Source of the DNA: an uncultured Saccharospirillaceae bacterium | Lineage (GTDB): Bacteria > Pseudomonadota > Gammaproteobacteria > Pseudomonadales > Oceanobacteraceae | Direction: 5' to 3' | Assembly: GCA_947503895.1 (NCBI GenBank) | Contig: CANNFT010000004.1 | Span: 248,001-312,000 of the forward strand | DNA length: 64,000 nucleotides | Part shown: positions 54,964-63,560 of the stretch, piece after piece | Position numbering within the stretch: position 1 is the stretch's first letter | Layout: every line of letters starts with the position of its first letter | The notes under the pieces: generated by a model | What the model saw: only the letters and a program-made list of their open reading frames with translations | Told to the model about the DNA's origin: nothing | Database searches by the model: none | Program-made: the position numbers and the translations under genes

Positions 54964-56610
54964 ATGAGTATTAAATTGTCACCGTTGTCGTTATCTACGG
55001 GGCTAATATCTGCAGTGATGTTTCTGCCGATATTAGCCCTTCTTTATGAGGCTTTTAGTTCTGTTCTTTCAGTTGGACCTGAGGTAGCAGACGACGCTTT
55101 TAAAAATATCGCAGAAACGGTCTTACTAGACTACATAATAAACAGTTTCCTTATTGTAACTGTGACACTTCTGTTCGCTTGCTTATTTTCACTCGCACCG
55201 GCTTGGTGGTGCGCACAGTATGAATTTAAAGGTCGGCGGTGGTTGCAGTGGCTAATGGTTTTCCCACTCGCGATTCCCGCCTATATTTCGGCTTACATCT
55301 ATACCGACCTATTAGATTATGCTGGTCCGATTCAGTCATGGTTGCGCTCGGTATTTGGATGGCAAAGTCCAGCGGATTACTGGTTTGTTGATATGCGTAC
55401 AATTACCGGCGCGAGCTTTGTGTTGGCACTGGCGCTTTATCCTTATTTGTATTTATTACTGCGTAATAACTTTGCCAAACAGTCGAACCACTTAGCCCAA
55501 GCTTCAAGCTTATTGGGGGCGACGAGATATCGCACGTTTTGGAGAATACGGTTTCCGTTAGCAAGGCCTGCATTGGCGATTGGTTGCACACTGATTGCGA
55601 TGGAAACGCTAGCAGACTTTGGTACGGTACATCTGTTCGCGATCAATACACTCACCACAGCCATATACGATAGCTGGCTTGTTTACGGCAGTTTGTCTGC
55701 TGCGGCTAAAATATCTTGTATTTTATTATTTGCCGTCGTGTCACTGGTTTACTTAGAGCGCTTACAGCGTCGCCGACAAAGACACTACGAGCTAAATGGC
55801 CATCATCGGCCCAAACGCCATGCCGCCACGGCGAGACAAACGGTCTTTATTTGGCTGGTATGTGCGCTCATTATTGCGCTGGGATTCGTATTGCCCGTCG
55901 TCACGCTGCTGAATTACACCCTACAATATTGGGAAATCAACTGGCAGCAGGATCTGTTTGCACATATTCAAAACACCTTCTTATTGGCCGCCACAGCAGC
56001 AGCCATTGCGACCATTTTTGCATTGCTTTTGAATGTGAATCAGCGCTTTCACCCCAGTCAGCACAACAAAGCAAAGTTGGCTGTGAGTTCTGTTGGTTAC
56101 GCTATTCCAGGCACAGTTTTAGCGATCGGCGTGCTGATCCCGCTCGGTGCGTTGGACATTGGTTTGAATCGATGGCTGGACTCCCTTAATTGGCAGAGAG
56201 TTGGCCTGATTTTCTCCGGTACGAGTTTTGCGCTGGTATTGGCATTTGTCATTCGATTTGCAGCAATAGCGAACGGCAGCGTTAGCTCAACCTATGCTCA
56301 ATTGCCGATTAATTTAGATCATGCTTCTCGTATGTTGCATGCCGGGCGACTGACCACGTTTCGTAAAATTCATATACCGCTACTGACGCCGGCGATGATG
56401 AGTGCATTTCTATTGGTCTTTATCGAGTGCGTGAAAGAGCTATCAGCTTCTTTATTACTGCGGCCCTTTGATTTCCAAACCCTTGCAACCTACACCTACC
56501 AATACGCATCAGATGAACAGCTAGAGCAGGGTGCTTTATCAGCCTTACTGATCATAATAGTCAGTATCTTGCCTTTATTGTTTTTAAGTAAAACCCAAAA
56601 GTTAGATTAA
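54964..56610 (+). CDS. Fe(III) ABC transporter, fused permease
   Basis: Inner-membrane channel of the ferric importer, FbpB-type: 548 residues with about twelve membrane helices arranged as two homologous permease units in one chain. Each unit has the EAA loop that touches the ATPase (ASSLLGATRYRTFWRIRFPL and ASRMLHAGRLTTFRKIHIPL). Starts seven bases after the binding-protein stop (ATG 54964) and ends two bases before the ATPase start; translation of the three is tightly linked. Ferric specificity comes from the neighbour's Tyr cluster and from family resemblance. Confidence 0.92.
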   Translation: MSIKLSPLSLSTGLISAVMFLPILALLYEAFSSVLSVGPEVADDAFKNIAETVLLDYIINSFLIVTVTLLFACLFSLAPAWWCAQYEFKGRRWLQWLMVFPLAIPAYISAYIYTDLLDYAGPIQSWLRSVFGWQSPADYWFVDMRTITGASFVLALALYPYLYLLLRNNFAKQSNHLAQASSLLGATRYRTFWRIRFPLARPALAIGCTLIAMETLADFGTVHLFAINTLTTAIYDSWLVYGSLSAAAKISCILLFAVVSLVYLERLQRRRQRHYELNGHHRPKRHAATARQTVFIWLVCALIIALGFVLPVVTLLNYTLQYWEINWQQDLFAHIQNTFLLAATAAAIATIFALLLNVNQRFHPSQHNKAKLAVSSVGYAIPGTVLAIGVLIPLGALDIGLNRWLDSLNWQRVGLIFSGTSFALVLAFVIRFAAIANGSVSSTYAQLPINLDHASRMLHAGRLTTFRKIHIPLLTPAMMSAFLLVFIECVKELSASLLLRPFDFQTLATYTYQYASDEQLEQGALSALLIIIVSILPLLFLSKTQKLD

Positions 56611-56612
56611 TA

Positions 56613-57683
56613 ATGAATTCAAAAGCATTAACAATTGACAACCTAGCGGTAGGATTTGATGGCACAGATGTTATCTCAAAGCTTCACCTTGAAGTAGAAG
56701 CAGGTGAAATTTTGTGTTTGCTGGGGCCCAGTGGCGGTGGCAAAACATCTGTATTGAAGGCCATTGCGGGTTTACTGGATTCGGGAGTTTCAGGACAGAT
56801 ACAAGTATTTAACCAAACCGTATTGGATGGTAAAAAAAATATTCCAGCAGAGAAGCGAAACATCGGTTTTATTTTTCAAGATTATGCTTTGTTTCCGCAT
56901 ATGACGGTGGCAGATAACGTTTCTTACGGCATCAGTTACTTATCAAGAGAAGAGAGAGAAAAACGAGTACAGGAAAGCTTATCACTCGTTGAATTGGCCC
57001 ACCTCGAAAATCGCTTTCCCCATGAGTTATCCGGCGGACAACAACAGCGTGTGACGGTTGCTCGTTCTTTGGCGTGCAAGCCTAAACTGCTGCTAATGGA
57101 CGAACCGTTTTCGAATATTGATACTCAAGTTAAGCGACGATTGATGACCGATCTGAAGCGCTTACTTAAAGAACATAATATCACTGTCATTTTTGTCACC
57201 CACACCAAAGCGGAAGCCTTTGCCTTTGCTGATAGGGTGGCGGTTCTTCAAGAGGGTAAAGTTCAGCAATTGGCCAGTCCTCAAGCCGTCTTTGAAGCAC
57301 CGACCAATGCCTTCGTGGCAAAGTTCATGGAGTCTGGAAACCTTATTGCCTGCAAGCAATATCCTGAGGTTTGGGGTGCGCCACCCTTCCCAGAGCCACA
57401 TCAGCCTATTTTTGATCAAGGGTATTTTTTATTTGTACCAAGTCAAATGGACATTTGCTTAACGGACAAAAGTCCGCAGCGCAATGAAAAAGGATTCTTC
57501 GAACCGCATTGTGATACGAATGCCGGTTATATTGTAGATAAGCAGTATATTGGCAATGGGTTCGAGTATGAGGTGCGTTATAACGGTACAAACTGGAAAG
57601 TACATCAAAACATGAATGACTTTCAGATCAATGATTGTGTCACCATTGTTTACCGAGGGCGACCTCAATGGATCGCACCTTAA
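56613..57683 (+). CDS. Fe(III) ABC transporter, ATPase
   Basis: Energises the ferric importer (FbpC-type). 356 residues with Walker A GPSGGGKTS, Q-loop FIFQDYALFPHMT, signature LSGGQQQR, Walker B LLLMDEP and the H-loop FVTHTKAEAF, followed by a C-terminal TOBE-like regulatory domain of about 115 residues, standard for the CUT1/FbpC type. ATG at 56613 two bases after the permease stop. Last gene of the operon, followed by a strong inverted repeat. Confidence 0.94.
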   Translation: MNSKALTIDNLAVGFDGTDVISKLHLEVEAGEILCLLGPSGGGKTSVLKAIAGLLDSGVSGQIQVFNQTVLDGKKNIPAEKRNIGFIFQDYALFPHMTVADNVSYGISYLSREEREKRVQESLSLVELAHLENRFPHELSGGQQQRVTVARSLACKPKLLLMDEPFSNIDTQVKRRLMTDLKRLLKEHNITVIFVTHTKAEAFAFADRVAVLQEGKVQQLASPQAVFEAPTNAFVAKFMESGNLIACKQYPEVWGAPPFPEPHQPIFDQGYFLFVPSQMDICLTDKSPQRNEKGFFEPHCDTNAGYIVDKQYIGNGFEYEVRYNGTNWKVHQNMNDFQINDCVTIVYRGRPQWIAP

Positions 57684-57702
57684 TAGGTAAAGTGCAGTGC
57701 GC

Positions 57703-57739
57703 CGACAGCATGTAATAAAGGCATTATTACATGCTGTCG
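57703..57739. terminator. 15-pair inverted repeat between convergent genes
   Basis: CGACAGCATGTAATA (57703-57717) and its exact complement (57725-57739), seven-base loop, lie between the ends of the ATPase gene (+) and the SpeE-like gene (-). There is no T-run, so it may act as a bidirectional transcript end or mRNA-stabilising hairpin. Confidence 0.6.
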
Positions 57740-57765
57740 CGATATAGGTGCGAATCCCCGTTGAC

Positions 57766-58518
57766 TTACGCGCTATGAGTGATCGAGACTAAGCGATTTA
57801 AATATTTTGTTAATGAAAAGCCTAATTTTTTCGACCATATTTTAATAGACGTATCGCAAAGTTTGAAATGGTTAATATCGACTTTGCCAGCAAACAATAC
57901 CCAGTTCCCTCCGCCAGTATCGCAAGCATAGAGTAACGAAAAAGACTCATCGAGTGCCTGAATAAATGCGCTATTAAGCTTGTGATCTAACCAGCAATTG
58001 AGCACTAACCAACCGTTGTGCGATAAGTTTCGTTCGCATTGTTGAATAAATGCTTGCGATAACTGTTGTTGGTCTACACCTTGTTCGGTATACATATCGG
58101 CTACAATTAATTGCGTTGAATGGCTTGGAGTGGCCTTCAGATAATCGAACCCTTCCATTGATGTGTATTGAATGTTATCGCTTTTGGGTAGATGAAAATA
58201 TTTCTGAGCGGTTTTCACCACCATGGCCCGAAGTTCAATTGCTTGAATGCATGCCTTCGGCAAGACAGTATGAAACGTTAAAGCAAGTGAGCCACCACCT
58301 AACCCAATCAACGTTATATTTTTAGGGTTCACCATCAGCAGCGACAGCATGATGGCGCGCGTATATTCTAATTGTAAAATATGGGGTTGTTGAATCAGTT
58401 GGCAACTTTGCTCATCTTCCGTTCCAAAGGCTAAGTATCGTTTACCGGCATCCTCAATTACTTGAATGACCCCTATTTCGTCATAGGTTCGATATACTTC
58501 ACGCCCTGTTTGCATCAT
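57766..58518 (-). CDS. Spermidine-synthase-like (SpeE-like) protein
   Basis: A 250-residue Rossmann-type protein of the spermidine synthase/SAM-methyltransferase superfamily (PF01564-like). Recognisable are the glycine-rich IGLGGGSLALTFHTVLPK, the acidic end of strand two in IQAIELRAMVVK, and the IVADMYTEQG motif at strand four, where true spermidine synthases have a catalytic Asp in a DSxDP-type motif that is absent here. Polyamine synthesis is therefore doubtful. Starts with MMQTG (58518 or 58515). Stand-alone gene, convergent with the iron importer. Confidence 0.7.
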   Translation of the reverse strand: MMQTGREVYRTYDEIGVIQVIEDAGKRYLAFGTEDEQSCQLIQQPHILQLEYTRAIMLSLLMVNPKNITLIGLGGGSLALTFHTVLPKACIQAIELRAMVVKTAQKYFHLPKSDNIQYTSMEGFDYLKATPSHSTQLIVADMYTEQGVDQQQLSQAFIQQCERNLSHNGWLVLNCWLDHKLNSAFIQALDESFSLLYACDTGGGNWVLFAGKVDINHFKLCDTSIKIWSKKLGFSLTKYLNRLVSITHSA

Positions 58519-59082
58519 TTAATACAATCTCTATGAATACTTTACAGGTGATCTTCAATAACCTGTTCGTCGAATTTGATGGCAATTTGTGGATGACATT
58601 AAAACATAATTTAGCACTCTTAGGGGGAATGAGATGCAGATTAGATGCATGCGGATTGCGACGAGGCGGGTGCTCAGGCTTCCTACAACTTTATATATTG
58701 ACGATCTGTTTCGTGGGCGGTCGCCTGAAGAGGCCGCCATGTTGTGATCGGTTCAGTGATATTTTCGAAAACCAAAACCAATTTCAAATCCAATTGGCGC
58801 TCTCAAGTCATTACCGAAATGGCTTAAATTCAAAGGTATTGTATTAAGGGCGCCTCTAATAATTTAATTTGACTCTCGTCTCTGGCTTCCTGCTTCGCTC
58901 TACCTCCTGCATCCATGCAGTCGTGCAAGAGGCTGTAGTGCTTTAGTGCAAGGAAGGATTCGCAGCGAAATGACGAGTCCTTTTTAAGAAGCCTGACATC
59001 GCAATCAAGTGCTACAGGCCAGAGCTTAAAGTGAATTATTAGAGGTGCCCTTAAGTGCGCTCAGAGATTGGGTGTTTATCAG
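58519..59082. other. Intergenic region containing a MITE-like element
   Basis: About 560 bases between two minus-strand genes; the right-hand half is the inverted-repeat element described separately. The left part has open frames but no ribosome binding site or recognisable product. Confidence 0.5.
58845..59054. mobile_element. MITE-like element with about 20-base terminal inverted repeats
   Basis: About 202 bases bounded by GGGCGCCTCTAATAATT (from 58849) and the inverted GGGCACCTCTAATAATT (ending 59050), one mismatch, with TTAA on both outer sides (58845-58848 and 59051-59054) suggesting a four-base target duplication. A second inner pair, CTCTGGC/GCCAGAG, extends the symmetry. No transposase. 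The YTAR-type duplication points to an IS5-like parent (inference). It sits just downstream of the FadL gene's stop and may supply its terminator. Confidence 0.6.
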
Positions 59083-60477
59083 TTAAATTCTATAATTCAG
59101 TTGCATGGAAACACCAAACCCACTAACGTCGTGAGTTCCTTGTATGCTGCTATTTGATACATTTTCATTGTCATCTAAATCGTAAGTTTTCTCATCCAGT
59201 TGAGTTTCATCAATAAACAAATATGCAGCTGCGAAATCCATCGAGAAATCCGACGTAAAGCGATGATTCAATCCGGTGGTTAGCCAGCGGCGATCGTTTC
59301 CTGGTTGGCGCATGATGCGATAGTTATTGTTGATGGGGCTTTGATCCAATGCGAAACCCAATCGGAATAGGGTTTTATCGGTGTACTGGTAGTCGCCTCC
59401 TATTGAATACGCCCAATCGTCTTGCCATTTTTCCACGACATGCACGAGGTATCCATCGCCTAAATTAGCAAGGGCAGCCACTGGACCTGGATTTTCTTCC
59501 GTAGATCGAATGTCGTAGTATTCGAAGCTTGAATATCCTGTCCAAGTGGTTCCGGCTAATAATCGTAACTGGGGTGTTAAATATTCGGCATAACTTAATG
59601 TGGCTGACTGTGGTGTCGTGAACTTAACTTCTGCACTTTCATCGGATACATCTTCAAAGGTCGTAAAACCAGCGCCATTAAAGACGACGACGTTTTCCGA
59701 CTCTTCAAGTTCGACTTTTCCTTTTAACGTTAAATCAATTTCGGACCGGTATGTAAACGCGATGGTTCGGCTGCTGGTGGCATCCCACAGTAAGCCTATA
59801 TTCCAACCAACCCCCCAGCCTTCGCCTGTAAATTCAGAGCGGTTTTCGTAACCCATAAATGCTTCATTCGATAGGGCAGGTGCTAGCGGATTATAGGGAA
59901 TAAGATCTTGTTGCTTGGACTGACGGTTTTTCATTTGCAGTATGTCAATACCGCCACCAATAGCAAATTGAGGGGATACTTTGTATGCGATGGTGGGTTG
60001 TAATTCAATCGTGGCAATGGATGTTTCATCGGCATAAGCAGCACCAATAAAATCCGCAGAGTAGTCGGTACGAGTACCAAACGGCGTGAACACGCCAAAA
60101 CCCGTCGACCATTTATCATTAATGGGTTGGGCAAAGTACATAAATGGAATATAAACATCCGGCACAAAATCTTGGTTTTCACTATAGCCTTCGTCTTCTA
60201 ATGAGTAACCGGTTCGGTTTGTACCTTCACCTTTGAAGCGTCCATCGAGGTTGATGTAGCTCATGCCCGCGGTAAACTCCGCTTTTTTTAACTTTGTCAT
60301 ACCTGCTGGGTTATAAAAAACAACGGAAGCATCTTCAGTGATGGCAGCTTGGCCTGCGTATGCATTTCCTGCTCCACTGGCACTTTGTTCGTTGATTTTA
60401 AACCCTGCTGCTAGAGAGAGGGATGTTGCACCGACCATCGTCGTTAGCAACAAAGACTGAGTGAGTGATTTATTCAT
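59083..60477 (-). CDS. FadL/OmpP1 family outer-membrane transport protein
   Basis: A 464-residue outer-membrane beta-barrel for uptake of long-chain fatty acids or hydrophobic compounds. Signal peptide about 1-24 (ending LSLAA), then the conserved N-terminal hatch GFKINEQSASGAGNAYAGQAA and ASVVFYNPAGMTKL, with alternating beta strands and a C-terminal QLNYRI. AGGA precedes the ATG at good spacing. A MITE-like element abuts its 3' end. The SDR-sulfatase pair upstream is on the same strand but 230 bases away, so it is probably a separate transcript. Whether the substrate is a fatty acid or another lipid is not decidable here. Confidence 0.9.
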   Translation of the reverse strand: MNKSLTQSLLLTTMVGATSLSLAAGFKINEQSASGAGNAYAGQAAITEDASVVFYNPAGMTKLKKAEFTAGMSYINLDGRFKGEGTNRTGYSLEDEGYSENQDFVPDVYIPFMYFAQPINDKWSTGFGVFTPFGTRTDYSADFIGAAYADETSIATIELQPTIAYKVSPQFAIGGGIDILQMKNRQSKQQDLIPYNPLAPALSNEAFMGYENRSEFTGEGWGVGWNIGLLWDATSSRTIAFTYRSEIDLTLKGKVELEESENVVVFNGAGFTTFEDVSDESAEVKFTTPQSATLSYAEYLTPQLRLLAGTTWTGYSSFEYYDIRSTEENPGPVAALANLGDGYLVHVVEKWQDDWAYSIGGDYQYTDKTLFRLGFALDQSPINNNYRIMRQPGNDRRWLTTGLNHRFTSDFSMDFAAAYLFIDETQLDEKTYDLDDNENVSNSSIQGTHDVSGFGVSMQLNYRI

Positions 60478-60708
60478 TGTCCACGATCCTATTTTTATTT
60501 TTTTATCGTTTTAGCCTATCTGCTCATTCCGATAGGCTGCCCTTCTATTACTTCACTGCTTTTTCTCCAACAACTATTTACAACAACTGCTTACAGCAAT
60601 CATGTTACTACCATTTGAAACATTGACTAGCGATAGTGTGATTTCCTCTATTAGTTGATGATGTAAGTTAATAAATGCAGTTAACCTGTTTCAGTATATT
60701 CTCTCGGA

Positions 60709-61527
60709 TTAACTGACGGATTTTGGTCGCCATATTTTCGCATTAAATTTAACAATTCGGTTTTCCGGCCATATTTTCCCAAGTGCAGCGGATAATTTAT
60801 TTGCTAAGCCATCAATGACGGACATTTTTTTCCCGAGCGTATTTAGAGCGGTGTGAACGACGTCCTCGACACTTCGAGGTGGCAGTGGCATTGGCTTATG
60901 GAAATCGGCTTGATCTCGGAATTCACTGACTGTGTCACCGGGGCAAAGCGCCAGTACGTCAACGTGATAACGTGAAAGTTCTCCCGCCACACTGAGTGCA
61001 AAATAACGATTGAAGGCTTTGGTTGCAGAATACGTCGCCATGTAGGGGGCCGGTATATGGCTTACCACGCTGGCAAGAAATATCACCGCGCCTTTTTTTT
61101 GCTGCTTCATATGTGGAATGAAATTGTGAGTAAGTGACACCACTTGTCGACAGTTTAGATCAACCATTTTTTCTTCGGTGGCGCGATCCAATTGATCGAA
61201 CTCCCCAAAGCTGCCATAGCCAGCATTGTTTATCAGTAAATCGACGGGCCATTTGGCGGTGCTGAGTAGCGCATCGGCGGCATGTGGATCAAGTAGGTCA
61301 ATGGCGATGACTTGTGTCTTGATACCAAATTCACTTTCTAATGTATTTGCCAACTCATTCAATTCTGCTTGGCGTCTCGCAGTCAGAATAAGGTTCATGC
61401 CTTCTTTGGCTAAGGCGCGAGCGAAGCCTTTTCCTATGCCCGATGATGCACCTGTGATGAGCGCTGTTTCACCATATCGAGATTTAATATTGTAGGGCGC
61501 GTTGTTTGTTTGTGTGACAGTATTCAT
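60709..61527 (-). CDS. Short-chain dehydrogenase/reductase
   Basis: A classical SDR oxidoreductase of 272 residues using NAD(P). Cofactor motif TGASSGIG (about 25-32) is followed by LTARR, which favours NADP; also NNAGYG, catalytic Ser in FLASV and the active-site YSATK. The C-terminal end (VKFNAKIWRPKS) is basic. The start at 61527 lies 11 bases after the sulfatase stop, so the two form an operon. Substrate unknown; the neighbour suggests metabolism of a sulfated compound (inference). Confidence 0.9.
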   Translation of the reverse strand: MNTVTQTNNAPYNIKSRYGETALITGASSGIGKGFARALAKEGMNLILTARRQAELNELANTLESEFGIKTQVIAIDLLDPHAADALLSTAKWPVDLLINNAGYGSFGEFDQLDRATEEKMVDLNCRQVVSLTHNFIPHMKQQKKGAVIFLASVVSHIPAPYMATYSATKAFNRYFALSVAGELSRYHVDVLALCPGDTVSEFRDQADFHKPMPLPPRSVEDVVHTALNTLGKKMSVIDGLANKLSAALGKIWPENRIVKFNAKIWRPKSVS

Positions 61528-61538
61528 AAATCTTCCTG

Positions 61539-63299
61539 TTATAAGCGGTATAAAAATTCAGGGCCTAGCATTTCTGATCCAAAGTCAGACCCAATTTCCT
61601 TTTCAATCAGTCGATTGGTTTGATCGTTCAGTGACGCAATGAGCGACCAGTCGACTTGTTCACCCTGAGCCAAGTTTTGCATTTCGTTTGGGTCATGCCA
61701 TGTGTCATATAATTCTAAATCGTTGTGTTTTTTTAGCTGCTCTAATGATAAGGGAACGTGGTGACTGTCAGCGGCAAAGTAGCGGGCAAATTTATAGCGA
61801 CCATCAAATATCCCTCGATGTAATGCGCGATTCGAAAGGTTTGTCATTAATGATCCATTCTCTAAATTCGTTAAGAATAAATTGATGGCCGTTAGCGGTT
61901 TCTTGCTCGCAATAATATTACGCGTTAACTCAGGATCGGAGTAAAGCATGACGCCATAGGCAAATAGTAATCCACTCTTATCACGCGCTGTTTCGTTGCC
62001 CAATAGCGAACCGGCTAACGAGACGCCTTTTAATTGTGGATAGCGCTCATGAATGGATTTATTGTCCATACCAATCATTTCCAGAATACTGGGCACCAAA
62101 TCCACTGCACTGCCAATTTGATTATGAATACGTGGCTGGGAAATATCAGGATGTCGAATAATCAGCGGTACATTTGAGTTTTCTTTGTAGACGGTGGGAC
62201 CTTTTTGTCGTAATCCATGTGCACCTGCCATTTCACCATGATCAGACGTGTAGATAATGATTGTATTGTCCAGCTCACCGATGTCGATTAATTGCTGAAT
62301 GACTTGATTGGCTTGACGGCTGACGTCCCTCAAACAATTAAAATAGTAACTTTGCTGATCTAGCCATGCGGTTTCATTATCTGGTGAGATATGCCCGTAA
62401 ATATCACTTAATAAATCACGGTAAGACTGGTGTGCCCATGGCTTGTTTGTTAAATCATCGTGAAATGAAGCGGGCAGTCCAACATGGCTCCAATCTTTTC
62501 GGTACAGCGGATGGCTAGGTTTGCCTCGCAACGGTGCCATAAAGGTTTGTTCGATTCGACTTTTTTCTTGTTCTGCACCGGTCGAATAAAACATGATGTC
62601 GTGAGGATTGACAAAGTTGACGGCTAAACACCAAGGCTGATCATCTTTTGGGTTCCTTCCGCTTAACCATTCACAGGCTTCGCTGGCGATAATATTATCC
62701 ATTTTTCGTCCGCTCCAAACGGAACCGTGTACATCGCCCGTGAGATTAAAATCATTAAAACCAAATGATTCCAGCGCCTTACTTTGGCTAGGGTAAGCGC
62801 CATACATTAAATCTGGCGCATCTGTAACGGTTGATAGATGCCATTTTCCCTTGTAGGCGGTGTAGTACCCTTGGTCTTGCAAATAATGCCCCAGCGTTTT
62901 TATTTCATTAGACAATTCAGGAAATGGCGGTGCATGTAAATTGGCTGTCATACCGGTTTGCATCGTATGTTGACCGGTATAAATCACAGATCGAGATGGC
63001 GAACAGGGGCTGGTATTGACGTAGTATTTCTGAAACCCAACCCCAGAGTTCAGTAAAAACTCGTGGGCAGGTAAGTCGATATCTTTAGGTAAGTGAGTAA
63101 AGTTTCTTTCTTGATCGGACAAAATAAATAAGACATTTGGGCGCTTTCGGCTCGTGCTCTTACGGAGTGACCGAGGCTCGTTAATCGCTGAACTAGCAAA
63201 TGATGAAACGCCCACTCCAGCGCCACAAATCGAAGCTGCGGCGACATGACTGGCGTCCGTTAACAGCTTACGTCTCGTCATGGTTTTTTTATCTGACAT
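61539..63299 (-). CDS. Sulfatase with Tat-like signal
   Basis: An exported type I sulfatase: the FGly motif CSPSR (Cys99 from ATG 63299) is intact, so activation requires a formylglycine-generating enzyme located elsewhere. The N-terminus MTRRKLLTDAS followed by a hydrophobic run resembles a Tat signal. Catalytic positions include NVLFILSDQ (a DQ where most arylsulfatases have DD, as in choline-sulfatase-like enzymes) and YTSDHGEMAGAHG. 586 residues; the frame is open to an ATG at 63374, but a long leader before the Tat motif is unlikely. First gene of an operon with the SDR; a LysR gene is divergent. Substrate unknown. Confidence 0.85.
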   Translation of the reverse strand: MSDKKTMTRRKLLTDASHVAAASICGAGVGVSSFASSAINEPRSLRKSTSRKRPNVLFILSDQERNFTHLPKDIDLPAHEFLLNSGVGFQKYYVNTSPCSPSRSVIYTGQHTMQTGMTANLHAPPFPELSNEIKTLGHYLQDQGYYTAYKGKWHLSTVTDAPDLMYGAYPSQSKALESFGFNDFNLTGDVHGSVWSGRKMDNIIASEACEWLSGRNPKDDQPWCLAVNFVNPHDIMFYSTGAEQEKSRIEQTFMAPLRGKPSHPLYRKDWSHVGLPASFHDDLTNKPWAHQSYRDLLSDIYGHISPDNETAWLDQQSYYFNCLRDVSRQANQVIQQLIDIGELDNTIIIYTSDHGEMAGAHGLRQKGPTVYKENSNVPLIIRHPDISQPRIHNQIGSAVDLVPSILEMIGMDNKSIHERYPQLKGVSLAGSLLGNETARDKSGLLFAYGVMLYSDPELTRNIIASKKPLTAINLFLTNLENGSLMTNLSNRALHRGIFDGRYKFARYFAADSHHVPLSLEQLKKHNDLELYDTWHDPNEMQNLAQGEQVDWSLIASLNDQTNRLIEKEIGSDFGSEMLGPEFLYRL

Positions 63300-63560
63300 G
63301 CCATGGTGCTCATTCAATTGACGGTTATTTTTATTGTTATGTGTCACCTCAAGCCATCGGCTTAGGTCATTCACACATCCAGTATGTTGAAAACTTTCAT
63401 GACAGGTGGGACTATATTGCTTCCTGTTGGGAATAGTTCAAGAAATGAGTCACGGTCTGATGTGCGTGGAATTCAATATGTTGAACACATATCGCATTGA
63501 GTACGCATGAACCACAGTTCAATGTGCAAAGTTTTATTTTGATTTTGGGTGGTATATTGG

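Noticed and set aside
58533..58847. 104-codon frame beside the MITE-like element
   Set aside because: No ribosome binding site and Cys/Arg-rich nonsense-like translation.
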